A stretch of 64,000 nt of DNA from Marasmius tenuissimus (Eukaryota > Basidiomycota > Agaricomycetes > Agaricales > Marasmiaceae), in NCBI GenBank assembly GCA_029532415.1, contig JAQOTA010000047.1:1-64000 (forward strand), given 5' to 3'. Positions 24,233 to 35,190 of this stretch are shown one piece after another. A model generated the notes under the pieces. That model was given only the letters and a program-made list of their open reading frames with translations, did no database searches and was not told where the DNA came from. Positions within the stretch are counted from its first letter, which is position 1. Each line of letters begins with the position of its first letter. A program made the translations under genes and the position numbers.

Positions 24233-26463
24233 CAACATTCACCCACCTACCATCTCGAGTGTTTAAGTCTGAGTTGTATTTAGGTGCTCGAATTTGAACA
24301 GCAACTAGGCAATGCCGCTGCACAATGCCTGAATAGATGCATGGGAAGTTAGGAACCTGCAAGCTCGCCTTAGATAGAGACTCAAGACCCAAGTCTGTCA
24401 AACATTGTGAATGAAATACGCTGGATTTTGGAGTGTTTTGGCCTAGAATGCAATGGCATCTGTGTTCCTGTAGACAGTTATTAGCAACGCTCAGAGTAGC
24501 GTAGTACGTACCATAGTATGTACCGTAGTACCAGCAAAAAGTATTACACGTGACATACTATGGCTGTAATACGGTGTGGACTACGCTCCATACTACACTA
24601 CTCTGAATGTCCCTATTAGTTATGCACCCTCCCAAGTCCTCAACATGTCGTGCAGTGATGTATGCTTTTTGCAGTGGTGAAGGCAGTATAAAGGGAGTTA
24701 CATGATGAGCCAGCATAGTCAAACTGCACAGTGGGTTATAACATCCTAAACCTCACCTTGGGTTAGATAGCTTGTAGAGCTAGTAGTTAGAGTGCTTTGA
24801 GATGCTTGAGAGGTGATAATTGTGTAGATTGTCCTAAGACTTAAGGCCTTGGAATACCAGCTTTTATACACAAGTTTCAGTACATGTAAGAGTAATTACC
24901 ATCGTATGAAACTACTACTAGAAGTAGGTATTTAGCCGTATAGTCATAATACTAATGAGTGTGTCTGCAGTCCTATTGGCCTGCTTAGCTACTAAAGTCC
25001 ATTGTGCCTTGCACTAAGGACTATGAGCATCATACCTGATGCAACTACATACGTAGCAGGTATCTACAGTGTCATTTGTGAAGCAATAGCTATGTAAATA
25101 CTTCTTGCATGAGAGCGCAAGTGTTCATTGTTGGGACTGTATTTATAGTTGTTGATACACGTGTCCTCTCTATTAGATTACATGTGACTCGTTATGTACA
25201 TTGGCTCGTTGACGCACTCTCCCTCCTCATCCTTCTACTCTCATGTATTTGGTTTGAGGAGGTGAGATTTTCCTTTTCTCTTAGATTACATTCAATACTA
25301 ATTCGTTCCTACCTAGAAACTAACTACGTGTCGTTTCTTTAGGTATAGAATACTATCCTTCTACTCTCATGTATTTGGTTTGAGGAGAAACTAACTATGT
25401 GTTGTTTCTTTAGTGTCCGGATAGCCGTCCCCACATTCATAGAGACGTAGCTCTATAAATAGTGTGTAATGCGTAAATAACACATCAACAATGTATCACA
25501 TGATATCCATCACGTTCAACATTACATCATTCAGAGAAGCTAGAAAACCTGTAAATATCACATGAATAGTCCCTGTCAATCTCTTGAACACTTATTATTC
25601 CTAGATCACTATGCCTTCAACGGCGAAACCTCTAATGTGGGTCCCCGGTAGGGACCAGCCCTCGCAACCCGGAATACCCTACCCACATCGACGAGGATGT
25701 GAATAGTCGGGACCCATTGCCTATTCACGTACAACGGCCTGCATAGTGTAGTTTAAAATGTACATTAGCTACAGGTTGTACAAGAACATGGACATCTTAT
25801 TCACCTTGAAAGATGTTGTACATCTTTGTCTCCATCTTGGAGAAGATGTACAACTTGCGCCACAAGTTGGGTACAACAATGTACAACAGGCTACAAGATG
25901 TAGCTGGAGTTGTACATCCTATACGTTATGCAAAAGGCGCACAACTTGGGGAGGGTGTACAGGCTGTCGCATGGTGGATAGGTCAGTACGCATTGAATCA
26001 CCATGCGGGGGATGTACAACCGTGAACATGACAGGGGGGCCAGTACAGCCAGTGATGGATGGGTAGGTAGTTGAAAGGCTTTGCACACAAAGGATAGAGG
26101 GGGCAATGACACTCGTATTCATTCTAATATAGGTACAGGGAATGCGGCAAGCACATGGTGGTAACAAACAGAAACAATATTACAGGAGCAAAGTAGGAGC
26201 AGGGGGTAGGATAGCAACAACAGGGGAGACGACGAGCAAGCACAGTTCTGGAGGATCAGAAGTTAGCGCAAAAGTAAATTGACAGTGACAAGGAGTGCTT
26301 ACCATTGAGAGGTTACTAGTATACATGAGCCTGTTGAACATATGTGAGTATTGGGCTTGTGAGGTGATAACGAAGACTCACATTGAACAAAGGAATAGTT
26401 TGCAAACCTGCAGATGCACTGTCAGTAAGAATACAAGTAATAGAAAAAGAGCCGCTCACATTT
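24233..26463. other. Left subterminal region of the transposon
   Basis: No gene. It holds near-palindromic blocks at 24495-24605 (GTAGTACGTACCATAGTATG and related), a direct duplication at 25229-25261 and 25353-25385, and a cluster of TTGTAC/GTACAA motifs at about 25750-25930 and 26000-26020. It looks like a binding-site region for a transposon protein. Confidence 0.5.
25229..25413 (+). repeat. Direct duplication inside the left subterminal region
   Basis: ATCCTTCTACTCTCATGTAT followed by TTGGTTTGAGGAG occurs at about 25229 and again at about 25353. AAACTAACTAYGTGTYGTTT follows each copy, at about 25317 and 25387. The spacing between copies is about 124 bases for the first block and about 70 for the second. 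Confidence 0.75.
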
Positions 26464-29400
26464 CTAGGCATTGGTGTGGCGGAGGACAAGCCTGACCTTT
26501 GGTAACTTTATCGACGGTTGCCCTTGTACGTCGGTATCATTGGCATCCTTGTCCTTCGTCTTCCTCTTCCTCTTCCTCTTCCTCTTCCTCTTCCTCTTCC
26601 TCTTCCTCTTCCTCTTCCTCTTCCTCTTCCTCTTCCTCTTCCTCTTCCTCTTCCTCTTCCTCTTCCTCTTCCTCTTCCTCTTCCTCTTCCTCTTCCTCTT
26701 CCTCTTCCTCTTCCTCTTCCTCTTCCTCTTCCTCTTCCTCTTCCTCTTCCTCTTCCTCTTCTTTGTCTTTTCCTTGACCTCGGTGTCATTGTCAGCCTTT
26801 TCCTTACCCTTGCCCTTGGCCTTCAACTTCGACTTCGGCTTTGGCTTTTCCTTGACCTTGTTGTTGTCTTTGGCATCAGAATCATTGATGACTACAGTTG
26901 CCGCACTCCGTTGGTAAGTTTTCTTGGTTGTTGAAGTTGGCGCCTTTTTGACAACAGGAGGGGCGGGGACGTCCTCCTTGGTCTCGGGCTCTGTAACAGA
27001 TTCAGCCTGTGTAAGCTGAGAACATATCAGTAACTAGAATAGAACATGGCACGGGAGGTGCTTACCGCATCTGCATCTGAGGTCTTCTTGGTAGGTTTCT
27101 GAGTCTGCGTTGAGCCCCCGACATACTGCGTCTCATCAAAGGCCATGGCCTCATCTTCTGGGCAAAAGTTGTTGTGGTCTGAGTCCCAATCCTGCTGGTT
27201 GGGGACTTCGACGGGGTCTTCAATGTGTTCGCTGTCTATGAGGGATCCAATGATGCGAGAGGGTTGTGGTGTGTTGACATCGTCAGTAGAGGGGGGAAGG
27301 ATTGTGGTATCGTTGTCAGCAGCCCAGGAGGGGATGTCGGTGTTGTCGGCAGGCCAAGAGGGGGTCACAGTTTCCTTGGTAGAGGATACAGGAGGAAGGT
27401 TATTGTTAGTGGAGGAGGAAGGGAGAGCATTGTTGTCGGTGGAGGACAAGGAAAGATCGACATCGTTGGTAGAGACCCGGTTGATCTTGACAGTGGAGAT
27501 GAGCGTGATGTGGCGTTGCTCAAGGCGAGTCTCAAGGGTTTCAATAGACTCTGGAGTCGTATCTTGAATATCTGCTCGCAGAGCAGCACCAATGTGTTTG
27601 GTGGCGTTAGAAGCCTCCACATATTGGCGCCTGAACTCCCTCTTCTGTAAGGTTTTGCTGAGCATTGACTTGGGGTCGATGTCCATGTCTTCAAGGTTCT
27701 GGGACTTTGATGGCTTGATGCAAGCACCATTCAGTCCCTCACTACCAGGAGAGAATGTTCAAAAAAGAAAAGAAAGGAATATAGAAGACATAACATACGT
27801 TCTCCACCAATGTAGGGTACTCTTCTCGAAATGTGGATCATCAAAATAATTCGAGACGGCTCAGTGCAACTGAGTGTTGAGCACGCCGTTCTGACCTTTT
27901 CTCCAGTGGCTGCTGAGGCCGATAGCATGGACACCCTAGAAAGAATCAGCAACGGCGAGAGAGCCAATGCAGTGTAGACCTTACCTGGACAATAGCATAG
28001 GTGAGGGTCTCTTTTGTTGGCTCCAGCAAGCCGTGCTTGGCAGCCTGACCACGGCTAGTAGGTAGCTCTTCACCAGGGATGACCTTCACGCCATGCATGG
28101 TGGCAGCTTCTGGTCCTAGATAGATGAACTTCCAAACCTAAAAAACATGTTGTTATCCATTGCTCGAGACTGTTACATCCATGCATCTTACCCTGGTCTA
28201 TCTCACCTGGTCACATCACACTTGGCTAGTCACATCACCTCCGGACCCATTCCGAGTATTTCCGGGTATTTCCGGGCTATTATTCTAGCTCATTCCAACA
28301 CTATTCCATCCCCGGCACTCAACCCTCACTTCCGCGGTTCAGTCTCTCACACCAAGTCCATCCCCGGAACCTCCGCCATTTCCGCCTCCGCTTCCGGGAC
28401 TACTTCCATTCTTCATTCTGACTTATTCTGACTTACTTATCTCCGACTTCTGAGATATTCCCACACTCACTTATTCTATTCATACCTTCATTCCATCACG
28501 CACATATTCATTTCCAGTTCATTTCCCTTCCGGTACATTCCTCCCCACATTTGACCTCCATATGATACATCAACCTTTCTCGCACTTGACTCACTTATGA
28601 TTCATTCATTTACTATTACCCTATATAAGCTCTATACTTCTATCCTGTATCAGAAGACTCGAAATCAACCAGAAATCAACCAGGACTAACCTGGATACTT
28701 CTCTATTATGTCTTTCCTTCTCTCTTGCAACTTGTCCTCTTAGTCTAGTAGAAGGACAGCTCAGTTCATGGTGCTGTTGGCGAAACCTTCAGCTACTGTC
28801 TGCTCTAGATCCGTTGCTCCCACACTCCTTCATCATATCTCTTTCCTATCCATCTATCCGACAGCATATAAAATCCCATATCTTATCTTATCCCTATCTG
28901 ATCCGCACGATCCTAACAGAGACAAAGAAACAGATTATGGACTTACGAGGACAAGGAGCAACAATCTGAAGAGCCCTTCTTCAGGATCTTCAGGGTTGTA
29001 GACACCATTCTTGTAGAGGCAAAGGCCAAGATCATGTGGAGTACACACAATCTGGCCGTTTTCCAGTTTGCATAGGAAACTATGACCTGATTTAGCACTG
29101 TAAGCATTGAACGAAAGGAAACTCACACTTCTGGATCTTTGTCAAACTCAGCCAAGAGTTCTGGAGGGATCAAAACACGAGCAATCTGCTTATGATTGGT
29201 ACCGCACAAGCCTTTTGGTGCGTGTGTGCTGAGGGGAGGGTTGAACACAGGAATATTGAGGAACAGGCGCAGGTATTCTAAAGACACATCCTTAAGTTGC
29301 CAGGTGTCTTGATGTCATGAACAGCCTCTGTGTGAAAAGAAGTGGAAACAAAGGAATGTTGACCAAGGGACTGGAAAAGTGAAGAATAGTGGGTAGATTC

Positions 29401-30117
29401 GTAACACTTGAGCCCTCGAATCCTTCTTTGACATGTTCAACTGGATACATGTGAGTATTGAGAAGTATGTATGCTACAGATGACTTACAATCTCTGCCAT
29501 GTCCTTGAGGAGGTCATGCTCGAGCATTTCTTCCAGGTCTTTCAAGAGCCAATTCTTGCCGATGTGTTCCATAAGGGGATTGAAATGCTTGAGGCATTCC
29601 TCTCTGTTGAATAAAGTGAGACGATTGTAGAGAAGAAAGAAAGGCAAATGAACACGCACTACTTGTCCCCATCCTCAGGTAGGCCTGCCATGTCAACACC
29701 TTCAACTTGAAAGTACTTGTTGATGCCTGTATAAAGGACGCCGATATAACTGACATTGAACGTGATCGTCTTTACACCCCAGCGAACGCAGTCCTTGTAG
29801 TCGTCAAGACAGTTGCCATGCCTGTATCAAGTATCAGCATGTAGTCATACAAAAAGAGCGCATACAGCTTACTTTTTGATTCCATCTCCCTTGCCTTTCT
29901 TGTGCAGCTTTAGGACCCTTCTGATAGATATGATTCCGGAATGACGGGCCTTGACCTTTGGTGGCGCTGGGCTTTGAGCTGGCGTTGACAATCCTGGAGC
30001 TTTGCCCTTGCCCTTTGATGAGGTGCCCTGTGAACAAGCCTTGCAATGAGCAGTCGTCTGAGAGCAAGTACACTGAAGTTCTCCAGCAGTTTGGGAACGA
30101 GTACGATGACCTTTCAT
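26464..30117 (-). CDS. Transposon-encoded protein with Lys/Arg-rich tail, unknown function
   Basis: A minus-strand multi-exon gene from ATG at 30117 (MKGHRTRSQTAG) to TAG at 26464. Near the N-terminus is a small Cys cluster (CTCSQTTAHCKAC) in a basic context. Further exons give GVKTITFNVSYIGVLYTGIN, FLCKLENGQIVCTPHDLGL, VWKFIYLGPEAATMHGVKV and PGEELPTSRGQAAKHGLLEP, a globular region I do not recognise from any characterised family. The C-terminal exons encode Ser/Asp/Asn-rich spacers and a long Lys-Arg run made by a hexanucleotide repeat (26560-26763). I infer it is an accessory gene of the Plavaka element because it lies inside the inverted repeats. Exon ends were not all fixed, and given the decay of neighbouring genes it may also be inactive. 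Confidence 0.55.
26560..26763. repeat. (CTTCCT)n hexanucleotide repeat, about 34 units
   Basis: About 200 bases of an almost perfect CTTCCT repeat (GAGGAA-type on the minus strand). In the frame of the minus gene it encodes a Lys-Arg dipeptide repeat. Alternative frames give Arg-Gly, Ser, Phe-Leu and Pro-Leu runs that are not separate genes. Confidence 0.95.
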
Positions 30118-30320
30118 GGTGATTGTGGTGGTGATTATGGTGGTGATCAGGAAAGACACGTTGATGCCCATGAGCGCCAGACGTGTCCTTTTATAGTAAC
30201 CCAAATTAGGGTTAGGTTTTACTGGGTCTCCCTCTGTGAATACAGACAAAATGAGATTGATTCACGTATGTACCAGTACGTTGCAAAACTAGATAGGATA
30301 GACTGCAAAAAAACAAGAGG

Positions 30321-31934
30321 CTATTTACCTTGGCATATTTCCAGCCTATGTGAAAACTCTTTCTTGGCTTCTGCCCTGCACTCTGTCATGTACTTCTTTG
30401 CATTCACTTGTTGCTTCAATGATTCCTTCACCCTCACAACTTGAAGGTGAGGATGAAGGTCCAACCGCTCATTGGTGAATCTCTCCTTGTCCTTTTCTTC
30501 CCTTGAAATGACCCCCCCAACAATCCACTGATTCTGCGGTTCCTGTTCCTTTAGGTACCACATGTGAACACAACGAACAAGCTTTCCAATATGCTTGTTG
30601 TTACCTGCTATGACCACCAACAAGGCCGTTTCAGTGCTCGGCTTGATGGGATCTGTTGTCATATGGATGAACCCGTGTGTGATAGTGTGCATGACGGACA
30701 TGTCCCCCCGCCCCGATTTGTATCTGACGACTACACCCCGGGATGTCAATTTGGGAGTGACATAAACTGGTTTCCCTCCTGAACCGTGTGGGCCGCCAAC
30801 AATCGACACCTCGATCTTCAGATCAACAAGTTTTGGGTGTAAGATCCAATGGTCGCGTTCTGTTGGGGCTAGCTCGCCCAAAGGGTTCCAAGGGTCAGAC
30901 GAGTGTTGGGAAAATTGCAGAGAACAGGGAGGTGGTGTAGGAGTGCGCGGTCGAGGAGTACAAGGGTTTACAATGGGGAGCCTATCAAACCTTGAAAGGT
31001 AAGAAGCCAGGGTGAAATTTGGATGAGGGAGATCTGGGCGGAGGTACCAAATCTCATAAGTATGGTCCATCGGGCGCCAGAGGTTCAAGCGTTGAAGACT
31101 TTTGATTTCGACAACGTCCCTGTAGTCAATCCTCTCGATAGGTGCTTCCCGGCCTGCTAGTATGATGTCCAGCTCAACGTCAAGCAGCAAACCAGATTTG
31201 ACTGAGGTGAGGTCCACCTCCGGCGACATGTCAATGACTGTGTCCAGCAGGGATCAGTCGATGTGTACACCTTGAACAGTTCCCAAAACACCCTTTCGTT
31301 GAGAACCAATGACCAAGATGGTGGCCCAAACCCAGGGCCCACAACGACCAGTGTACATGGGTCGCGTTCTGGTCTCTTCTGGACCCAGCTCAGGACCCAT
31401 CACTTCCTCAGTCAGTTCATCTGTTTGCAGAGTTTGCTCGGTAGAGGGTTCAATAGCAGGTCCTGTAGAGGATTCTGCAGAGGTGGTAGAGGGTTTGGTA
31501 GAGGTTTCGGGAGTAGTTTCTTGAATCCGAGGTGAGCTTGATGAGCCTTCAGCAAGAAGACTAGTGGAAACAACGTCGGCGATGACCCTGGCAGCGTCCC
31601 AGTTGGTCATTCGGAAGTGATCAGACGCTTGTATCTGGTCAATAACGTCCGATTGGAAGTCTCTCTTTCATTTTTCTGCCTGCTCTCATTCTCGCTCAAC
31701 TGCCACTTCATTTTCATCTTCCCATTTGTCGTCATCTCTGCAATACAGTGCCAATCTCGAAAATCCTTCCTCGTCCCGCTGGAGTAATCTTGGCTGAATC
31801 AAAAAGGTTAGTGACATCCAGTGTGTAGTGTCCCGGCACATACCATTTCGGTATTGTGGTATAGATAGGTTTGGTATAGGGAGAGTTGAAGAGGTCCAAG
31901 CTGAGCGGGTGACACCCGGCCTGTAGAAAAACAA
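30321..31934 (-). pseudogene. KOW-motif (Spt5-like) transposon protein, with stop codons
   Basis: Minus-strand exons encode an acidic/polar N-terminus (RDDDKWEDENEVAVERE), a first KOW-like segment (TILVIGSQRKGVLGTVQGVH) and a second (TALLVVIAGNNKHIGKLVR). Between them is DHWILHPKLVDLKIEVSIVG, a signature I know from mushroom KOW-containing hypothetical proteins found in repeats. KOW motifs bind nucleic acid or RNA polymerase in Spt5/NusG, so a link with transcription or the transposition complex is possible but inferred. Two in-frame TGA codons at 31688-31686 and 31670-31668 interrupt the N-terminal part (ERE*EQAEK*KRDFQ), each where CGA (Arg) would fit. The 5' leader probably starts in the repeated module near 32215. 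Confidence 0.65.
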
Positions 31935-32215
31935 ACCGTCAGCATCGATGCTGTGGTTTTCTGTTTAGAGATAATGAAAAATTCATTCACGAGAGCATTT
32001 TGCCCTCTCAGAGGGCCGTAATGCGTTTAAATCTTTTGATTTAATGTTCTAACTATGTTGTATGTATTGTAGGTACAAGAAAAAAGAGGAACACTTACTA
32101 TGTTGAGGGGCTCAACCACGATGGTGGTGGTACTGAGTGAAGCCAGGCATGAGGCTGTGCACTGCGCGTGAGCATGTGTTGTATTCAGAGCCAAACAACG
32201 ATTCTGGCGCAAGAG
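31935..32215 (-). promoter_or_regulatory. Leader/promoter module, copy 1 (minus genes)
   Basis: Read on the minus strand: TTGCGCCAGAATCGTTGTTT, then CACCACCATCGTGGTTGAG, a GTAAGT donor after TCAACATA, and CCACAGCATCGATGCTGAC before an acceptor. The same order recurs at 34833-35118 on the + strand. It looks like a 5' leader exon plus first intron feeding the KOW gene. Confidence 0.6.
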
Positions 32216-32340
32216 CCTAGCCTAACCCTAGGTGCTTGTGCCAGAATCTCTATTTGGCTCTGGATACAACATGTGCTCGCATGCGGTGCATAGCCTCCCC
32301 CTGGCTTCACTCAGTACCACCACCACAGGCTATTCTACAA
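32112..32340. repeat. Long imperfect palindrome (arms about 105 bp)
   Basis: Left arm (32112-32215) and right arm (about 32230-32340) are inverted copies around a CTAGCCTAACCCTAGG centre near 32225. Each arm has the GCCAGAATC...ATTTGGCTCTG block, ACAACATGTGCTC and CTTCACTCAGTACCACCACC. Two copies of the leader module placed head to head would make this shape and would serve divergent transcripts. Confidence 0.8.
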
Positions 32341-32725
32341 CACGGACCTGCAACATTCCCAGTTAGTTTTCTTCACTTTTTTGTTCATTTTTACTTACTA
32401 ACACATTCTACAGCTATCCTATCTCTGTCCGAACAAGCCGAATCCTCGTTGGGGCTGATTCTTGGGAACAACAAGGCTGGATTCAGTAACAATTTGAGGC
32501 AACGAGGTCGAGCACTGTAACTGAGCTGGTCCTGCCTGCCTTGTGCGGTGGCACCCGGGTCCTGCTTGCCATGGGCAGTGGCACCCATAATCCTCAGGGG
32601 GTACCAATACTCCTAGTCTAGTCCTCATTGTCACCACACTACCATAGCAGCGCAGGGGTCGTGTTGGTTGTCAATTATCGGATACCCAAATAAGACGGGC
32701 TTGCCTCGTTCACGATAAAACCCCC

Positions 32726-34574
32726 ATGTCTGCTTATGAAAGCTCAACAAGCGTGACAACACCAAGACAGCGAAGCAGGTATCGACACTGATGCTACGAA
32801 ATCTGAAAAAGAGTGTTTGACCAGGGAGACCAAGGAGAACCGAGAGTTGAAGAAGAAGGTGGAAGAGCTGGAGGTCGAGATTAGGGAGCTGAAAGAGGTA
32901 CATTCTTGCATCTTTCTCTTTTTTTTTGACTAACATTTTGTTCCCTCCAACAGGACCTTGCTGCACAGCAGAAGAAGCGACAAAAACAAAAGAGGGAACA
33001 TTTGCCGCACATCCTGGGTCTATCTCATGAACATCACGCCCACGTAACTTCTCTGCCTGTTCTGACGACGCAGGAAGATTCACTTGCAGAGAACACGACC
33101 TTTGAGATACGATATTTCTCCTAATCTACAGTGATCAAGGTGCTGACTCAAACATTGCAGGAAATCGCTGGCCAAGCAGCACAGCTCACAACAAAGAAGG
33201 TATTCGCTCCTCCAAAGGTCTCCCAGCCAGAATTGTTGTCTGCCATCTCGAATACGAGCACACCAGTACAACATCGTCCTCACCGAGCCCCAATGGACCC
33301 ACAGTTCCTCACAACCACGTCGATTAACGCGATGGCCTGAGCAGTGACAAAGACAATGTGCTCGTTGACGAATCCAGCGAGGACAACAACAACACTCACC
33401 GTCCATCACTAAACTCCTCCTCCAACTCTTCTGACCCCTGTACCCTGTACCTTCCTTCCTCCGCTTTTGTGGCTGTTGTGAACGTCGAGGTAGGCTTCGC
33501 GGATCTCTTTTGAAGAGAGGTGTTCACGAAAGCTAGCCGTGTATCTCATTCTCTGGCCGATGCTCGCTCCCAAAAGAGTTCATTACAGTACCTTCTACCC
33601 GCCAAATCCCCCTCTATGTTCCCAAACGCTCGTGGTTCAGCTGCCCGGCCTGACCACTCTTCACCCTCCTGCTGAAGGTACAAGCAAGGTATTTGATGGG
33701 GTGGAGAGCGGTTTTAACCCTGTTGAATGATATCCACAGTGGTAAACTTCCTGGAACCGTTTTGGCATTGTCCATGCCACTCGTACCTCAGCACCCTCAG
33801 GGTCACCAACACATTCCCGCTCCATCATCTCGACTCGGTTCCCCACCCTGCCTACATGATGGGCTCAGCGCCACCACACGGTCTGTTCCTGCAACACCTC
33901 TTGGTATTTCAGCCGCCCCTTTGCATCTTCTGAAGACACCTGGTATCCCATTAACTGAGTCTCAGCTCCTCAACAGGCGTTTGTCTGGGCCACATGGACT
34001 TTATGGCAGTGAGTGGAACAGATATTCAGAGGGAATCAATCACGGATCATTGGGTACATGTCAATTTCTTTGCTCTTTTCTGGATCCCGAGCGCTGAGCT
34101 CACCTTCTGTCTTTTAGATTGTCTTTAGTCATATGTCAGCGACCAAGACAGATACCAGCAGTACTAGTGAGAGTCTATCCGACTTCGAAGCGGGGATGAC
34201 GCAGCAGGATTTACACAAAAATCGTGACAATGAGGACCTGTTCCAAGATCCCCAGTCCCAGCGTGATCTGATGCACGACACTTCGCTGGTGTTGATGGTC
34301 CTGCAGAGGACTGTGGCAAGTCTGCTCAATGAGGTGCTATTTTGCAGATCTGGGCTTCCCAAGAGCAGGCCTACGAGAGAACATTCAAGGTAAGTTTCCA
34401 TGATGTAGAACTATGTTTATAGCTTGCTTACCTGTACTTAGAGGTGCAATACTCCAATGGGGGGTTAAGTCTTGACAAGGCGGGGATCTGGTGTTGAAGG
34501 GTGCCAAAAAACACGATCCCGAGGTCTTGAGGAGGGAGGGAAGAGTCATCATCATTGAGCCCGCGAGGAAGTGA
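32726..34574 (+). pseudogene. Coiled-coil transposon protein, frame disrupted
   Basis: A + strand multi-exon reading begins near MSAYESSTSVTTPRQ (32726) and includes a strong heptad region (RELKKKVEELEVEIRELKED) spliced across an intron at about 32897-32954. Later exons encode Ser/Pro/His-rich stretches (NSSSNSSDPCTLYLPSS, LGISAAPLHLLKTPG), then ATKTDTSSTSESLSDFEAG, and end with DPEVLRREGRVIIIEPARK and TGA at 34572-34574. Stops or frame changes occur near 32749 and 33340, so this copy may be broken. I know of similar coiled-coil genes beside mushroom transposons but no function. A coiled coil suggests dimerisation. Confidence 0.5.
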
Positions 34575-34814
34575 CTGCACCCTCATAGTAAAGTGGTTAC
34601 GTTGTTAGTTGCAGTTCCCGCTGCTCCAAATGGTTGTCAGTTTGAATCCGAGAGAGGGAACTGAGTCCAGTCTTTGCACGTACATTTTTGTTTCTGTTCC
34701 TTTTTTTTTCATCATTTCACATAGTGTACTATCACTGTTGTATATAGAATTCAATGTCGTTAAATTCCCTCAACCCCATTGCCTGCTCAGAGTGATTTGA
34801 CTGGCAAGGTTTAG

Positions 34815-35120
34815 TGCCTAGGGTTGGCCTAGGCACTTGCGCCAGAATCGTTATTTGGCCTTGCATACAAACCGTGCCAGTTGGCCCGTGGCAAGTCCGG
34901 TGTCTCTTTCAACTTGACCACCACCATCGTGGTTGAGTCGTTCAACACAGTAAGTTTTCTATCATCATTATTATATAGAACAGATATAGAACTATAAATT
35001 TGAGCTTTGAACTACTGTTTGAGTGTCTAAGAGGGCCAAAAGCCCATATTAAATGTTCCTTATTGTCTAAAAACTGGAGTCCACAGCATTGATGCTGACA
35101 GCTCGTTTGTTTTCCTTAGG
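34815..35120 (+). promoter_or_regulatory. Leader/promoter module, copy 2 (transposase)
   Basis: Contains TTGCGCCAGAATCGTTATTT, ACCACCATCGTGGTTGAG, TTCAACACAG followed by GTAAGT, then CCACAGCATTGATGCTGAC and an acceptor at TTCCTTAG. Order and spacing match the minus-strand module at 32215-31935. It directly precedes the transposase coding region. Confidence 0.6.
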
Positions 35121-35190
35121 ATAGGTATCATTTAAGGCTGTTTGATGGATGTGGCTCTTGTGGTGGATCATCCTCTTTGCCGTTCTCGCT

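Noticed and set aside
26471..26934. Several overlapping long open frames on both strands (Phe-Leu, Pro-Leu, Ser and Arg-Gly runs)
   Set aside because: They are alternative readings of the hexanucleotide repeat. Only the minus frame giving Lys-Arg continues into non-repeat coding sequence.
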